A stretch of DNA of 64,000 nt from an uncultured Faecalibacterium sp. (GTDB taxonomy: Bacteria > Bacillota > Clostridia > Oscillospirales > Ruminococcaceae). The stretch lies in NCBI GenBank assembly GCA_934561555.1, contig CAKTGQ010000008.1:1-64000 (forward strand). The letters are read 5' to 3'. Shown here piece after piece: positions 32,999 to 42,471 of this stretch; position 1 is the first letter of the stretch, and the number at the start of each line of letters is the position of its first letter. The notes under the pieces are model-generated. The model did no database searches and was not told the origin of the DNA. It saw only the letters and a list, made by a program, of their open reading frames with translations. A program made the translations under genes and the position numbers.

Positions 32999-33027
32999 AT
33001 TATACACCCCTTTGCAATTTGTGTAAA
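32999..33027 (-). promoter_or_regulatory. Promoter of the VanY-like gene operon
   Basis: Minus-strand TTTACA and perfect TATAAT, 17 bases apart, 61 bases before the ATG. Confidence 0.75.
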
Positions 33028-33040
33028 CGCCGCCGTGTGT

Positions 33041-33089
33041 AAAAAAATTATGACCCGTCCGCCCCCGGCAGGGAGCAGACAGGCCATAA
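33041..33089 (-). terminator. Terminator of the lysC-containing operon
   Basis: Stem TTATGRCCYGTC/GACRGGYCATAA (imperfect) with a GC-rich loop, then T7 on the minus strand. It lies about 20 bases after the lysC stop. Confidence 0.75.
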
Positions 33090-33107
33090 CCGAAAATTTT
33101 ACGCAGA

Positions 33108-34307
33108 TCAGTCAAACAGCATATCGTGGATGGCGCTGACAGCCTTGTCGGCGTCTGCACGGTCGATGATGCAGGAGATCTTGATCTCGCTGGTGGAGAT
33201 CATCTTGATGTTGATATTGTTGTTGGACAGTGCCTCGAACATCTTGGAAGCAACGCCGCTGTGGCTCTGCATGCCGGCACCCACGATAGAGACCTTGGCG
33301 CAGGTGGTATCCACGCTGACATTACTGAAGTGTGCGCTGTCCTTCAGCACACGCATGGCCACCTCGGCTTCGCCCTCGGCGCAGGTAAAGCTGATATCCT
33401 TCTTGCCGTCGCGGCCGGTGGACTGCAGGATGATGTCCACGTTGATGTTCTTCTGTGCCAGCAGGCCAAAGATCTTAAAGCTCATGCCCGGCTCGTCGGG
33501 AACGTTGAGAATCGTGATAACAGCAACATCGGTGTCCTTGGCAACACCCTTGATCAGCATACCTTCCATGTCCTTTGTAACCTCCTTAACCACCGTACCC
33601 GGGATGGGGTTCAGGCTGGAGAGCACCTCCAGCTCCACATTGTACTTTTTGGCCAGCTCCACGCTGCGGTTGTTCAGCACCTGTGCGCCCAGAGATGCCA
33701 GCTCCAGCATCTCGTCAAAGGTGATCTCCTCCAGTTTGCGGGTGTTGCGCACCTTGCGCGGGTCAGCGGTGTAAACGCCCTCCACATCCGTATAGATCTG
33801 GCAGCGGTCAGCGTGCAGGGCAGCAGCAATGGCCACAGCACTGGTGTCGGAGCCGCCGCGTCCCAGCGTGGTGATATCGTCCAGCTTGTTCAAGCCCTGA
33901 AAGCCTGCCACCACCACCACGCGGTTGCGCTCCAGCTCGGAGGAGATCCGCTCGGTCTCCAGCCGGGTGATGCGCGCCTTGGTGTAGGCACGGTCGGTGC
34001 GGAAGCCAGCCTGCCAGCCGGTCAGGCTGATGGCATGGCAGCCCAGCTCGTTCAGCGCCATGGCCAGCAGTGCGATGCTGATCTGCTCGCCGGAGGCCAG
34101 CAGCATATCCATCTCACGCGCCGAGGGGTTATGGGTGATCTCCCCTGCCTTGGCGATCAGGTCATCGGTGGTGTCGCCCTGTGCGGAGACTACCACCACT
34201 ACGTCATTGCCCGCGTTGTGGGTGTTGGCCACGATCCGCGCAACGTTGAAGATACGGTCACGGTCCTTTACGGAGGAACCGCCGAATTTCTGTACGATCA
34301 ACGCCAT
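33108..34307 (-). CDS. lysC: Aspartate kinase
   Basis: 399 residues, the size of the Gram-positive alpha2beta2-type aspartokinase. The amino-acid kinase domain starts with VQKFGGSSV and has GRGGSDTSAVA and YTDVEGVYTADPR. Two ACT domains follow (about 265-330 and 340-399) for feedback by lysine or threonine. It phosphorylates aspartate, the first step to Lys, Thr and Met. AGAGGAGAG precedes the ATG. It is the last gene of the pheB-hom-thrB-lysC run, 83 bases after thrB. Confidence 0.95.
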   Translation of the reverse strand: MALIVQKFGGSSVKDRDRIFNVARIVANTHNAGNDVVVVVSAQGDTTDDLIAKAGEITHNPSAREMDMLLASGEQISIALLAMALNELGCHAISLTGWQAGFRTDRAYTKARITRLETERISSELERNRVVVVAGFQGLNKLDDITTLGRGGSDTSAVAIAAALHADRCQIYTDVEGVYTADPRKVRNTRKLEEITFDEMLELASLGAQVLNNRSVELAKKYNVELEVLSSLNPIPGTVVKEVTKDMEGMLIKGVAKDTDVAVITILNVPDEPGMSFKIFGLLAQKNINVDIILQSTGRDGKKDISFTCAEGEAEVAMRVLKDSAHFSNVSVDTTCAKVSIVGAGMQSHSGVASKMFEALSNNNINIKMISTSEIKISCIIDRADADKAVSAIHDMLFD

Positions 34308-34390
34308 ATCTTGTCACTCTCCTCTTTAACGCCCCGCGCTTGCGGGGGCTTGCCGGGCGGAAGCGTTCTTGCACTTCCCTTACCCGTTTA

Positions 34391-35296
34391 TCATTCCACG
34401 GTTGCGCCGGTGTTATCGGCATCCAGCTGCAACAGTGTAAATGCTTCACATCCGTCCAGACCTTCCAGCAGCTCCAGACCTTTTTCCAGCTTGGAATAGA
34501 ACTTTTCGGCTTCGGCCTTTTCTGCCACTGCCATGACCGTGCTGCCTGCACCGGAGACATACACGGCCTTTGCGCCGCACAGCCGCGCCATATCGAACAC
34601 CTCGCGGGAGCCGGGCATCAGGGGCATACGGTACTGCTGGTGCAGCTTATCCTCGGTGGCAATGGCCAGCAGGTCGTGCCGACCCTCGCAGAAGGCTGCG
34701 GGCACCAGCGCCGCACGGGACAGGTTATACACCGCGTCCTTGTGGGATACCTCCTTGGGCAGAGCAGCGCGAGCTGCTTCGGTCAGCAGCTTGTAGTCCG
34801 GCACGATGGCGGCAAAGCAGAGACTTTCATCGACATTCCGCTTGACCGAATACACCTTGCCGTCCTCGAACACGCTACTGGTCAGGCCGCCCAGCAGGGC
34901 CGGAGCCACGTTATCGGGATGTCCCTCAATGGCAGTTGCCAGCGTGAGCAGTTCCTGCGTGTTGAGCACATCGCCCAGCATCCGGTTTGCGCCCAGCAGA
35001 CCCGCGATGATGCAGGCCGAAGAAGAGCCCAGACCGCGTGCCATGGGGATGGGGTTCGTCTGGGTGATCTTGAGGGGCGGGATCTGCTTGCCAACCTTTT
35101 CAAACAATCCTTTGGCGGAGCGGTACACGAGATTCGACTCGCCCCGGGGGATGCGGGTGCCGTCCGATGCTGAGATCTCCAGCACCTCGCTGTCCTCAAA
35201 GGTGACCGTGTTGTACAACGTAACTGCCAGACCCAGCGCATCGAAGCCGGAGCCTACGTTGGCGCTGGTGGCAGGGACCGAAACCTTGATCTTCAT
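34391..35296 (-). CDS. thrB: Homoserine kinase
   Basis: 301-residue GHMP kinase: N-terminal VPATSANVGSGFDALG, the ATP loop MARGLGSSSACI and a C-terminal GAGST motif (YVSGAGSTVMAVA). It phosphorylates homoserine in threonine synthesis. It follows hom by 18 bases. Threonine synthase (thrC) is not in the window. Confidence 0.95.
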   Translation of the reverse strand: MKIKVSVPATSANVGSGFDALGLAVTLYNTVTFEDSEVLEISASDGTRIPRGESNLVYRSAKGLFEKVGKQIPPLKITQTNPIPMARGLGSSSACIIAGLLGANRMLGDVLNTQELLTLATAIEGHPDNVAPALLGGLTSSVFEDGKVYSVKRNVDESLCFAAIVPDYKLLTEAARAALPKEVSHKDAVYNLSRAALVPAAFCEGRHDLLAIATEDKLHQQYRMPLMPGSREVFDMARLCGAKAVYVSGAGSTVMAVAEKAEAEKFYSKLEKGLELLEGLDGCEAFTLLQLDADNTGATVE

Positions 35297-35314
35297 TGCC
35301 GCAGTTCCTTTCCG

Positions 35315-36550
35315 TTACACTTCCTCAGGCAGACGCTTGAGCACCAGCTTCACACTGCCGCCCACGGCCTCCACCTTGCGCGCGGCCTCTGCCAGCGCAC
35401 GCTCGTCGGCGCGCTCCACAAAGTAGGCGCAGCCCTCGTACCGCTCATCCACCACCTTGCCGTAGCCGTAGATAGCTTCCACCACAGCGGGTGCAATGCC
35501 CGCCACACGCACATAATATGCAGCGGGAGCCGGGTCGGTGAGCATGCCGTCCACCGGGTCTGCAGGCTGCCAGAACAGGCTGTCGTGCACCTGTGCGCCA
35601 TTTTTCAGGGCGTCCACCACATCTGCCACCACAGCGCTGGCGGTGGGCAGCTTGCCCGCGCCCTTGCCGTAGAACACCACATCGCCCAGCATATCGCCCT
35701 TGACCAGCACCGCGTTGAACACATCGTCCACGCTGGCCAGCTGGTTTGCCTTGGGCACCAGACACGGCTCTACACCGGCGGCAACGCTGCCGTCCTTGCC
35801 AAGCTTCATCCATGCGATCAGCTTGATGACGCAGCCCAGCTTTTCGGCGCTGGCAACATCGGCGACGGTAATGGCCCGGATGCCCCGGGTGGGAATGTTC
35901 TGGGGATAGATCTGGTGGCCGCACACCATGGAGGACAGGATGGCGATCTTGCGGCAGGCGTCGCGGCCGTCCACATCATCGCTGGGGTCCTTGGTCTCGG
36001 CGTAACCCAGCTCCTGCGCAATATGCAGCGCATCCTCAAAGCCAAGGCTCTCCCGCACCATTTTGGTGAGCATGAAGTTGGTGGTACCATTCACGATGCC
36101 CTCCACCTCGGTGATGACGTTAGCCGCCAAGCACTGGTGCATGGGGGTGATGATGGGCGTACCGCCGCCCACAGAAGCCTCGAACAGGAAGGCACAGCCG
36201 TGCTCCTTGGCCAGTGCCAGCAGCTCTGCGCCGTAGGTGGCCACCATTTCCTTGTTGGAGGTGCACACGCTGCGGCCGCTCTCCAGACAGGCCTTGACAT
36301 AGGGGTAAGCAAAGCGGGTGCCGCCGATGGTCTCCACCACCACCCGGATCTCCGGGTCCTGCAGGATCACATCAATGCTTTTGACCACCAAAGGCTCCAC
36401 CGGGTTGCCGGTAAAATCCTTCGGGTCCAGAATGTACTTTACCTCCACCGGTTCGCCAGCCCGGCGGGAGACGCTTGCGGCATTGCGGCGCAGTACCTCG
36501 TATACGCCGCTGCCCACCGTGCCAAAGCCCAGAATTGCAATTTTAGCCAT
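35315..36550 (-). CDS. hom: Homoserine dehydrogenase
   Basis: 411 residues: NAD(P)-binding ILGFGTVGSGV, the catalytic GTTNFMLTKM and DVDGRDACRKIAIL with the conserved Lys and Asp, and a C-terminal ACT domain (about 335-411) for threonine inhibition. It reduces aspartate semialdehyde to homoserine. It lies 27 bases after the ACT-domain gene and 18 before thrB. Confidence 0.96.
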   Translation of the reverse strand: MAKIAILGFGTVGSGVYEVLRRNAASVSRRAGEPVEVKYILDPKDFTGNPVEPLVVKSIDVILQDPEIRVVVETIGGTRFAYPYVKACLESGRSVCTSNKEMVATYGAELLALAKEHGCAFLFEASVGGGTPIITPMHQCLAANVITEVEGIVNGTTNFMLTKMVRESLGFEDALHIAQELGYAETKDPSDDVDGRDACRKIAILSSMVCGHQIYPQNIPTRGIRAITVADVASAEKLGCVIKLIAWMKLGKDGSVAAGVEPCLVPKANQLASVDDVFNAVLVKGDMLGDVVFYGKGAGKLPTASAVVADVVDALKNGAQVHDSLFWQPADPVDGMLTDPAPAAYYVRVAGIAPAVVEAIYGYGKVVDERYEGCAYFVERADERALAEAARKVEAVGGSVKLVLKRLPEEV

Positions 36551-36577
36551 ACTCTCTTTCCCTCGTTTCCTGTTTTG

Positions 36578-37009
36578 TTACAGGTTATACCCACAGCGCA
36601 CACCCACGACCATGCGCTGGCGCGAAAGCTTTTCGGTCAGTTCCTCCGGGGACATCTGCATGGTATCGGTGCGGATGGTGACCGCCACCAGTGCAGCTCC
36701 GTTTTCCGGGGTGGACTGGTTGATGGTCACAATGCTGGCACCCGCGGCGCTGATGCCTGCCAGAAGGCTTTGCAGCGCACCGGTCTCGTCCCGCAGGGTG
36801 GCCATGACCGTGATGACCTCACGGCCGTTCTCGGAATCAAAGATACAATCCTTATACTTATAAAATGCGCTGCGCGAAAGCTCTACGGCACGGGTCGCAG
36901 CCGAAATACTGCGGGCTTCTCCGCTGGCCAGCAGCTCCTTGGCGCGCACCACCTTGAGAAAAACCTCCGGCAGCACCTGCGCATCCACCAGATAAAAACG
37001 GCGTTCCAA
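36578..37009 (-). CDS. pheB: ACT domain protein, PheB type
   Basis: About 143 residues. An N-terminal part (FYLVDAQVLPEVFLKVVRAKELL, RSISAATRAVELSRSAFYKYKDCIF) looks like a helical DNA-binding region, and a C-terminal ACT domain begins at EVITVMATLRDETGALQSLL. This UPF0735-type protein commonly sits in front of hom-thrB and is thought to sense an amino acid; function is unproven. The start is doubtful: TTG at 37009 gives LERRFYLVD, fits the family and has GAGAGGTG six bases upstream; a GTG at 37018 would abut that site. Confidence 0.85.
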   Translation of the reverse strand: MERRFYLVDAQVLPEVFLKVVRAKELLASGEARSISAATRAVELSRSAFYKYKDCIFDSENGREVITVMATLRDETGALQSLLAGISAAGASIVTINQSTPENGAALVAVTIRTDTMQMSPEELTEKLSRQRMVVGVRCGYNL

Positions 37010-37048
37010 CTTGTTCACCTCTCAAACACAAGTGTTCTTGCAGAAAAT

Positions 37049-37077
37049 ATAATAGCATCCGAACCCCTGCAATGCAA
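37049..37077 (-). promoter_or_regulatory. Promoter of pheB-hom-thrB-lysC inside an inverted repeat
   Basis: Minus-strand TTGCAT and TATTAT, 17 bases apart. The -10 box lies in one arm of an 11-bp perfect inverted repeat, AATAGCATCCG (37051-37061) and CGGATGCTATT (37083-37093). The repeat could be the terminator of the upstream PBP gene, an operator, or both. Confidence 0.6.
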
Positions 37078-37182
37078 GAGCCCGGATGCTATTTTGTCAC
37101 TTTGTCCAGTTTTGTCTTGTAAAGTGCGCCCTGTCCTTGCCGGATTTTTCAGCAAAGGGGCGAAAAAGTACGATTTTTACCC

Positions 37183-39726
37183 TTATTCCGTATCCAGCGC
37201 ACTGGTGTCGGTGGGGATGACCGGCTGGGTGGGCACAGCACTGCCTGTGTTCTCGGTAGAGGCAGCAACCTGCGCCGCACCGTGGGAATAGGTGCAGGTA
37301 TCGGGCAGGTCATCGGCACGGTAGTAGCCCACGGCAGTGCTCGGGCAGTGCGCACCGGCCAGAAGGCCGCTCTGGGTGCAGTAGCGGCGCTCCACTACGC
37401 CTGCGGAGGTGGGGAATGCCTTATAAGGCAGGTCTGCCTGCGCCTGCTCCATCAATGCCTTCCACGCCATAACACAGGTGCGGGTCTTGGCCTGCTGCTT
37501 AGACAGGGTCTTGGTCATATCGTAAGGTGCATCATAGCCCCACCACACAGCGGTGACATAGTAGGGCGTGCCGCCCACGAACCACAGATCCTTTTCGTCG
37601 CTGGCAGTACCGGTCTTACCAAAGGCTTCCATGCCGTTGGAGTTGGGGTAGCGACCGCTGGCAGTACCCACGCTGGAGAACAGAACATTCTTCAGCAGGC
37701 GGTTCATGACATAAGCGGTATCGGGGGTCAGCGCCTGATAGCTGGTGGCGTTGTTTTCCAGATAGATGTTGCCATCCCGGTCCAGCACACGGGTGTACAG
37801 GTGCGGGGTGGTGTATTCGCCGTCATAGAAGATCTGGAAAGCTGCGGCCAGTGCCATGGGGGTAACACCCTTGGTCTGGCTGCCCATGACCATCTGCGCC
37901 AGACCCACATCGTTGGTGGGGTCCAGCGTATTCAGCTGTAAGGTGTTGTAAACAAAATTGAAGATATTGCTTGCGCCCACAAGGTCGCCCACGCGGACCG
38001 CAATAGTGTTCAGCGAGCGGGCAAGGCCGTTCCACAGCGGGAGATCGCTGCCATCGCCGTAGTTGCCGCCGTAGTTGCGCGGCCAGCTGCGCCATGCGTT
38101 GGGGTAAGCGCGGAGCTGCTTATCAGAGAGGCCCATCAGGCCGTTCTTGCGGCAGTAGTCCTCATCCCGGATGATCATATCCTGCTTCTGGTACAGAGGA
38201 GAGTTGTTGAGCATGGTGGACCAGTTGACCAGACCATACTCGATGCCCAGTGCATAGGCGCCGATGGGCTTGATGGTAGAACCGGTCTGCCGCTCCACGT
38301 TGTAAGCGCGGTTCAGGGAAAGGCTCTTGGTCTTTTCGCCCAAGCCGCCCACAATGGCCAGCACATTGCCGTCGTAGTCCAGCGTGACCATAGCAGCCTG
38401 CGTGCGCACGTTGCGGTAGTAGTAGACGGTGCCGTCCTCGCCGGTGCGGGTCTTGGGGGTGCCGTCCTCGTTGAACACCTGCACATCATCGTCCGAAATG
38501 GAGGTAACCTCTTCCTCATGCCAGCCCGCCGGGAAGTAGGCATCGCCGCTGTTCAGCATCAGGTTCTCCATCTGGGACTGCAGCTTAGTGTTGACAGTCG
38601 CTTCGATGGTAAAGCCGCCGGTGTAGAGCAGCTTCTGCGCCTCGGACTCGGTGATGCCCTCCTTGGCCATGATATCCTGCACGACTTCGTTGAACAGTGC
38701 GTCGGTGAAGTAAGAGGTGACAGTGCTGGGCTTTTTACCGCTGTCCTCTTCGGCCAGCACAAGGGGCTGTGCAGCGCCGTTGCGGTAGTCCTCTTCACTG
38801 ATCACACCCTGCTGCCACATATTGTACATGATGAAGTTGCGGCGGTGGATCAGGTTCTCAGGGTTCGTGTAGGGGTTATAGTTGGTGGGGTTTTTGGTAA
38901 TGGAGGCAATGGTGGCGCACTCCCACAGGCTCAGCTGGCTGACATCCTTGTTGAAGTACTCGTTGGCCGCCGTCTGCACACCCTGAATGGTGCCGGTAAA
39001 GCTGATGGTGTTCAGGTACGCCTCCAGAATGGTTTCTTTCGAGTAGCTGCGGCTCAGGCAGAGGGCGCGGTAGATCTCGCGCAGCTTGCGCAGTGCACCA
39101 TCGATGCCGCTGGCGCTGTTGTCATCGGTCAGGTTCTTGATGAGCTGCTGCTCCAGCGTGGATGCGCCCTGTTTGGAGCTGTAAATAGGCAGTAGATACT
39201 CATTGATCATTGCGCCGATGGTGCGCTTGAAGTTGACGCCGGGCTCTGAGTAGAAGTCCTTATCCTCGGTGCAGATGAAGGCATACTGCAAATTGGAGGG
39301 GATCTGCTCAAGGTCTGCCCACACGCGGTGGCTATTGGAAGAGCGCAGGGTGGCATACTCCACCTGTGCGCCGGTATCCGGGTCGGTGGCAACCACCATA
39401 CTGGACTGGCTCAGCTGAATGTTGTCCAGATCCAGCAGGTCGCCATCGTTGGCAGTAGCCTGCACCACATAGTACACCATGCCCACAGCCACCACGCTGC
39501 CCAGCATGATACCAAGGCAGAGCACCGTAGCAAGGGTGCGGCCTATGAACCGCAGGATGGGGTGCTTGCTCTTTTCCTTCGGCGGCTTGGGGCTTTTGGG
39601 TGCTTTTGGCGCACGAGTACGGTTTTCCGCTGCGGGGCGTGCCTCGCGGCGGCTCTGGGAAACATTGACCTTACGTTCCACCGAGCGGGCAGGCTGCTCC
39701 TCGCCGCCCCGATGGATCTTTCTCAT
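37183..39726 (-). CDS. Class A penicillin-binding protein (PBP1a type)
   Basis: About 847 residues. A basic Pro/Lys-rich cytoplasmic tail and one membrane segment (about 60-85) precede a glycosyltransferase-51 domain (ICTEDKDFYSEPGVNFKRT, with the catalytic Glu, and GASTLEQQLIKN) and a transpeptidase domain with SxxK in GSTIKPIGAY, SLN in LARSLN and KTGTA. It polymerises and crosslinks peptidoglycan. The start is uncertain: ATG at 39726 (MRKIHRGG) has its AGGAGG 23 bases away; a ten-codon reading frame ending in TGA one base before this ATG covers the gap. A TTG 13 codons upstream is the alternative. Own promoter. Confidence 0.93.
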   Translation of the reverse strand: MRKIHRGGEEQPARSVERKVNVSQSRREARPAAENRTRAPKAPKSPKPPKEKSKHPILRFIGRTLATVLCLGIMLGSVVAVGMVYYVVQATANDGDLLDLDNIQLSQSSMVVATDPDTGAQVEYATLRSSNSHRVWADLEQIPSNLQYAFICTEDKDFYSEPGVNFKRTIGAMINEYLLPIYSSKQGASTLEQQLIKNLTDDNSASGIDGALRKLREIYRALCLSRSYSKETILEAYLNTISFTGTIQGVQTAANEYFNKDVSQLSLWECATIASITKNPTNYNPYTNPENLIHRRNFIMYNMWQQGVISEEDYRNGAAQPLVLAEEDSGKKPSTVTSYFTDALFNEVVQDIMAKEGITESEAQKLLYTGGFTIEATVNTKLQSQMENLMLNSGDAYFPAGWHEEEVTSISDDDVQVFNEDGTPKTRTGEDGTVYYYRNVRTQAAMVTLDYDGNVLAIVGGLGEKTKSLSLNRAYNVERQTGSTIKPIGAYALGIEYGLVNWSTMLNNSPLYQKQDMIIRDEDYCRKNGLMGLSDKQLRAYPNAWRSWPRNYGGNYGDGSDLPLWNGLARSLNTIAVRVGDLVGASNIFNFVYNTLQLNTLDPTNDVGLAQMVMGSQTKGVTPMALAAAFQIFYDGEYTTPHLYTRVLDRDGNIYLENNATSYQALTPDTAYVMNRLLKNVLFSSVGTASGRYPNSNGMEAFGKTGTASDEKDLWFVGGTPYYVTAVWWGYDAPYDMTKTLSKQQAKTRTCVMAWKALMEQAQADLPYKAFPTSAGVVERRYCTQSGLLAGAHCPSTAVGYYRADDLPDTCTYSHGAAQVAASTENTGSAVPTQPVIPTDTSALDTE

Positions 39727-39840
39727 CTCATTGTTGGAGATAGGGATCGCCTCCTGACATTTCAAGACTGTTGCCGGGCATTGCTGCGCCGGGTTTTATC
39801 CACATCGTTTGTGACACGAAACTTCAAACTGCAATACCAT

Positions 39841-39869
39841 ATTATAGCACGCACGCCCCAGCCGGGCAA
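39841..39869 (-). promoter_or_regulatory. Promoter of the PBP1a gene
   Basis: Minus-strand TTGCCC and perfect TATAAT, 17 bases apart; leader of about 110 bases. Confidence 0.7.
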
Positions 39870-40003
39870 GAACCAATCTTTACGCGCTGAGCAGATATAA
39901 ATAGTATAACACACTCCGCCACGGAAAGTACAGTGCCCGCGTGTGAAAATTGTCTGCTATCCGCAAAAACGGGGCATACTTACGGGGGAAGGGAGTGTTT
40001 TTT

Positions 40004-40378
40004 ATGCGCAAGCTGTCTGTCTGCCTGTTCTACGGGCTTTGCGTATTCACCATTGTATTCAGTCTGTTCTGGATGGCGCTGCCAAAGCTGCCGCTGTCCC
40101 AAAGCCCTGCCGGGTCCGAGACCGACCCCGCCTCTCCCCTGAGCCTTGCCGCGCAGGCTGTGCCCCATACGGACACTGCCCGCTACTGCCTGCGGGACAG
40201 CGGCGGGCGGGTGGCGGTGTACGCCTGCCACACCGACGGCACCCCGGGCACTTTGATCCGCGTGACCGGCATCTACACCAATCTTCTGCCGGAAAACGAT
40301 GCTCTGCGCATCAAGCGCGGGCTTGTGGTCAACAGCCCCCGGGAGCTGGACCTGCTGCTGGAAGATCTGGGGGAATAA
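40004..40378 (+). CDS. Small membrane-anchored protein with BofC-C-like domain
   Basis: 124 residues. A signal-anchor segment (about 5-25, LSVCLFYGLCVFTIVFSLFW) and a Ser/Pro linker precede a C-terminal domain YCLRDSGGRVAVYACH...IRVTGIYTNLLPENDALRIKRGLVVNSPRELDLLLEDLG. The order R-D-x-x-G-x-V-A-V-Y, then L-P-E-x-D, then a G-x-x-V-x-S-x-x-E-L-x-x-L-L-E-D ending is typical of the BofC C-terminal domain found in many clostridial membrane proteins. Function outside sporulation is unknown. ATG with AAGGGAG upstream; an earlier ATG (39950) lies before it without a site. Confidence 0.82.
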   Translation: MRKLSVCLFYGLCVFTIVFSLFWMALPKLPLSQSPAGSETDPASPLSLAAQAVPHTDTARYCLRDSGGRVAVYACHTDGTPGTLIRVTGIYTNLLPENDALRIKRGLVVNSPRELDLLLEDLGE

Positions 40379-40383
40379 GTATA

Positions 40384-40416
40384 AGAGGCCGCTGCAAACG
40401 ATGTGCAGCGGCCTCT
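40384..40416. terminator. Bidirectional terminator
   Basis: Perfect 13-bp stem AGAGGCCGCTGCA/TGCAGCGGCCTCT, loop of seven, between the convergent small membrane protein and the Na/Pi gene. Confidence 0.8.
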
Positions 40417-40430
40417 GTTATAAATATAAT

Positions 40431-42209
40431 TTACGCTTCCATTTCTTCCAGCGGCACAAGGTATTCCTTGCGGCGCTGCTCGTATTCCAGCATATAGTCC
40501 TTGCTGGGGCTATGGTGCATGATGTTTTTCAGGGTGTGGGAGTCGTAATCTTCGCCGGCCTCCATACCCACCATGCGCACTGCGATATTGGAGCAGTGGT
40601 CGGAGATACGCTCGGCATTATTCAGCACATCGAGGAACACCACACCGGTGTCGATGGAGCAGACACCGTCCTTCAGGCGGCGGATGTGCTGGTCGCGCAG
40701 GCGCTCTACCATCACATCAATGATCTCCTCCAGCGGCTCTACCTGTGCAGCCTTTTGGATATCGTCGTTTTCAAAGGCATCGTCCGTCAAAGACAGAATA
40801 CGCTCCAGTGCATCATCCAGCAGCTGCAGCTCCTTTTTGGCGCTCTCGCTGAAGCTGGCCTCCTTGTCGTACAGTTCTTCGGCCTTTTCCATGATGTTCA
40901 CGGCATAGTCGCCGATGCGCTCGAACTCGGTGACAAAGTTCAGCAGTTCGGTCACTGCGTGGCTCTCGTCATCACCCAGCTCCTGATCGGTCAGTTTGAT
41001 CAGGTAGTTGGTGATCTCCACCTCCATGCGGTCGATCAGGTTCTCGCGCACCTTGATGGCGCTCACGGTTTCCTCGTCCATCTTCAGCAGCAGCGGTGCA
41101 GCCAGACCCACGTTGCGGGCGGCGCGGCGGGACATCTTGATCACTGCGTTCTTTGCCTGCTGCAAAGCCACAGCCGGGCTCTTGTACAGACGCTCGTCCA
41201 GCACCGGCATGCTCAGCTCCTGTGCCTCCTCCACACTGCTAGGCACTGTGATCATCGCCAAGCGGCTCAGCACCCCGCTGCAAGGCAGGAACAGCAGCAT
41301 AGCGCACACGCTGGACATGGTATGGATATTTGCAATGGAGCTCTTGTTCATCACATCGCCCCACATGGGGATGCCGATGGTGAACTGCACCGCATAGATC
41401 AGCGCCAGCAGGATCACGCTGCCGATGACGTTGAAGTACAGGTGGATGAGCGCTGCCCGCTTACCATCCTTGGAGGAGCCGCCGATGGTGAGCAGCGGGG
41501 TGAACGCCGTACCGATATGCGCACCCAGAATGATGGGAATGGCAGAGCTGAAGGTGACAAGCCCTGTGCTGGACAATGCCTGCAAAATACCCACGGAGGC
41601 AGAAGAGGACTGGATGATCACGGTGACCACCACGCCCACCAGAACGCCCAGAATGGGGTTGGTCATGGTGACGAACAGATTCTGAAAGACCGCGCTCTCC
41701 CGCAGAGGTGCCACGCCGGTATCCATCAGGCTCATGCCGGTAAACAGAATACCGAAGCCCAGCATAATCTGGCCGATATTCTTCTTTTTGGCATTGCGCA
41801 GGAACACATAAAAAATGCAGCCAATAAACGCCACCACGGGGGCAAAAGTCTTGGGCTGGATCAAGGTCAGCCACAGGCTGTCGCCTGAGATATCCGCCAT
41901 GCGGATCAACTGACCTGTTACCGTAGTACCAATATTTGCACCCATGATCACGCCTACCGACTGCGTCAGTGTCATGATACCAGAGTTGACCAGACCGACA
42001 CAAATAACCACCGTACCAGCCGACGACTGGATGACGCCGGTGATCAGTGTGCCGAAGATCACGCCTTTGATGGTGGAGGAGGTAAGCTTTTGCAATACGC
42101 CCTGCATCTTGCCGCCTGCCAGCTTTTCCAGTCCGGCACCCATGATGGACATACCGTACAAGAACAGCGCAACGCCGCCCAGCAGAGAGGTAATGTGTGT
42201 GATATCCAT
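40431..42209 (-). CDS. Na/Pi cotransporter family protein with PhoU-like domain
   Basis: 592 residues. Two inverted Na_Pi_cotrans repeats with about eight membrane helices contain the QSSAGTV and QSSSASVG motifs (Q-S-S-S/A, the sodium/phosphate site). A C-terminal cytoplasmic PhoU-like four-helix region (about 340-570) with ERIGDYAVNI and AERISDHCSNIAV, matching the E/D-R-x-x-D signature, follows. It exports or imports phosphate; the PhoU part suggests regulation. A TATAAT promoter lies about 100 bases upstream. A shorter paralogue lies beyond the small gene upstream. Confidence 0.92.
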   Translation of the reverse strand: MDITHITSLLGGVALFLYGMSIMGAGLEKLAGGKMQGVLQKLTSSTIKGVIFGTLITGVIQSSAGTVVICVGLVNSGIMTLTQSVGVIMGANIGTTVTGQLIRMADISGDSLWLTLIQPKTFAPVVAFIGCIFYVFLRNAKKKNIGQIMLGFGILFTGMSLMDTGVAPLRESAVFQNLFVTMTNPILGVLVGVVVTVIIQSSSASVGILQALSSTGLVTFSSAIPIILGAHIGTAFTPLLTIGGSSKDGKRAALIHLYFNVIGSVILLALIYAVQFTIGIPMWGDVMNKSSIANIHTMSSVCAMLLFLPCSGVLSRLAMITVPSSVEEAQELSMPVLDERLYKSPAVALQQAKNAVIKMSRRAARNVGLAAPLLLKMDEETVSAIKVRENLIDRMEVEITNYLIKLTDQELGDDESHAVTELLNFVTEFERIGDYAVNIMEKAEELYDKEASFSESAKKELQLLDDALERILSLTDDAFENDDIQKAAQVEPLEEIIDVMVERLRDQHIRRLKDGVCSIDTGVVFLDVLNNAERISDHCSNIAVRMVGMEAGEDYDSHTLKNIMHHSPSKDYMLEYEQRRKEYLVPLEEMEA

Positions 42210-42313
42210 AACGATACTCCTAATATGAAACTTCCCTTTTATCCTTTACAGTACACAGCCGCCGGAGCCCTGCACGCGCAACGCTTGCCCTGTTCCGGCA
42301 GCCGCTTACTTTT

Positions 42314-42343
42314 ATTATACCATCAAAGGGGGCGTCTCAACAA
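42314..42343 (-). promoter_or_regulatory. Promoter of the PhoU-type Na/Pi gene
   Basis: Minus-strand TTGTTG and perfect TATAAT with an 18-base spacer; leader of about 100 bases. Confidence 0.6.
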
Positions 42344-42471
42344 GGTTTATTTTACAGGAAAGTTACTTTTTTCACACATTTCGCAACATATTTCCGGGTG
42401 TAAAACCAAAAGCTTTCTTTTATTTTACATACATTTTACATTGCATCTTTCCAGATGCGGTATGTCCCCGC

